Source of the DNA: Dehalococcoidia bacterium
GTDB taxonomy: Bacteria > Chloroflexota > Dehalococcoidia > GIF9 > AB-539-J10
DNA: 14,332 bases
Reading direction: 5' to 3'
Assembly (NCBI GenBank): GCA_030606385.1
Contig: JAUWGN010000006.1
Span: 1 to 14,332, forward strand
This document shows, in pieces, positions 13,471-14,332 of this stretch; the first letter of the stretch is position 1; every line of letters starts with the position of its first letter. The notes beneath the pieces were generated by a model. That model saw only the letters and a program-made list of their open reading frames with translations. It did no database searches and was not told where the DNA came from. The position numbers and the translations under genes are program-made.

Positions 13471-14332
13471 AGTATTTTATTGTCATTGACGGAGGAACAC
13501 AAAATATAAAAGCGTTTATCTTTGATGAAAAGGGGAATGAGGTATATGGCGAAGCATACCCTGTAACCCCTTATTTCTCCGTTAAACCTGGCTTTGCTGA
13601 GCAGGATGCCGAAAAGTACCTGGAGATTACCGAAAAGGTAACCAGGAGTGTAGTGGAAAATTCCCATGTTCCCAAGGATGAGATTGCCGCCGTTGCTATT
13701 ACCAGTCACAGAAGCACCATTGTGCCGGTTGATAAAGGTGGCAAACCTGTTCGCTCGGCAATTACCTGGCTTGATGAGCGTAAAACAGAGGGATTGAATT
13801 TGCCCGCCGGATTCGAGACACTCACAGTGCTAAAAGAATACCAGAGAAGGTCTAAATTCAACTGGCTAAAAAAGTATGAACCGGAAAATTACGACAAAAC
13901 ACATATATTCCTCACCATATCATCGTATATCTTTCATGCGTTGACTGGCGAATTCAAAGACTGTTCCTCCATGATAGTGGGATTGTTCCCCTATGACTAT
14001 GCACAGCTTCAGTGGCATTCCCTCGAAATGGTATACGAAATTTTCGGAGTTGAGCGAGAAAAACTACCCCCGCTTGTTTCTCCCGCTGAGATTGCCGGGA
14101 CGGTTTCCAAGGAAGGGGCAAAGAGCTTCGGTGTGCCACAAGGGCTTCCGATAATCATCGGGGCAGGAGATAAACAATCTGAACTGTTAGGCGCTGGCGT
14201 AATAAGTAATGATATCGCCGAAGTTAGCTATGGAACGGCTGCCGTCATCGAACTATTCTCCGCTGAATATGTCGAACATCCCCAGCTGGATTTCTTCACC
14301 TGGGGAGCAGCGATTCCAAAGCACTGGGCACT
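13467..14332 (+). CDS. FGGY-family carbohydrate (glycerol/xylulose-type) kinase, 3' end cut by window edge
   Basis: The first 288 codons are present. Translation begins MKYFIVIDGGTQNIKAFIFD, the phosphate-binding start of the FGGY/actin-like fold. AITSHRSTIVPVDKGG and AITWLDERK correspond to the substrate-side strands. GLPIIIGAGDKQSELLGAG provides the catalytic Asp, and YGTAA starts the second ATP-binding half. In glycerol kinase the substrate residues appear as NQRET and GDQQ; here they are SHRST and GDKQ. The Arg and Asp are kept but the Glu and first Gln are changed, so glycerol is likely from context but not assured. It would feed a phosphorylated polyol to the GlpA-like dehydrogenase. 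The C-terminal FGGY signature lies off the window. Confidence 0.88.
   Translation, partial: MKYFIVIDGGTQNIKAFIFDEKGNEVYGEAYPVTPYFSVKPGFAEQDAEKYLEITEKVTRSVVENSHVPKDEIAAVAITSHRSTIVPVDKGGKPVRSAITWLDERKTEGLNLPAGFETLTVLKEYQRRSKFNWLKKYEPENYDKTHIFLTISSYIFHALTGEFKDCSSMIVGLFPYDYAQLQWHSLEMVYEIFGVEREKLPPLVSPAEIAGTVSKEGAKSFGVPQGLPIIIGAGDKQSELLGAGVISNDIAEVSYGTAAVIELFSAEYVEHPQLDFFTWGAAIPKHWA

Overview
The window looks like part of the chromosome of a strict anaerobe, most likely a bacterium. Nearly every gene encodes an iron-sulfur or flavin redox protein or a [NiFe]-hydrogenase maturation factor. Genes are tightly packed with ATGA or 0-10 nt junctions, and several have strong purine-rich ribosome-binding sites. 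Composition is moderately AT-rich by eye. Nothing in the sequence fixes the phylum. No tRNA, rRNA, CRISPR array, insertion sequence or phage gene was seen.

Region 1 (1-7794, minus strand, transcribed right to left) is one long operon. In transcription order it encodes: a sulfhydrogenase-beta/AsrA-type dicluster ferredoxin; a tandem cyclic-nucleotide-binding-fold protein; a 70-residue in-frame remnant of a flavin disulfide reductase; a HydG/AsrB-type FAD/NAD(P)H reductase; a molybdopterin oxidoreductase-like subunit; a 16-cysteine polyferredoxin; and then the core of a group 4 energy-converting membrane [NiFe]-hydrogenase. The core genes run in the order of echB, C, D, E: membrane NuoH-like, small NuoB-like, NuoC-like, and large NuoD-like, which is cut by the window edge. 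A good sigma-70-type promoter with an overlapping palindrome lies just upstream of this operon.

Region 2 (8000-9051, minus strand) is hypA-hypB, the nickel-delivery pair for [NiFe]-hydrogenase maturation. It lies directly upstream of the hydrogenase operon but is separated from it by 205 bp carrying the operon's own promoter.

Region 3 (9221-14332, plus strand, divergent from hypA) is a second operon. It encodes an FAD-linked oxidase resembling alkylglycerone-phosphate synthase, a CCG-domain iron-sulfur protein (GlpC/GlcF type), a GlpA-type glycerol-3-phosphate dehydrogenase with an extra N-terminal BON-like domain, and an FGGY-family sugar/glycerol kinase cut by the right edge. Its theme is glycerol-3-phosphate/DHAP or a related hydroxy-acid or polyol.

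Working model (inference): the HydG-like flavoprotein and HydB-like ferredoxin exchange electrons with NAD(P)H. The molybdopterin-like subunit, which appears to lack the catalytic Cys/Sec-His pair of formate dehydrogenases, and the 16-Cys ferredoxin act as a wire to the ion-translocating group 4 hydrogenase. The result would be a modular NAD(P)H:H+ complex resembling a complex I built from sulfhydrogenase and formate-hydrogenlyase parts. This composition is the most interesting thing in the window.
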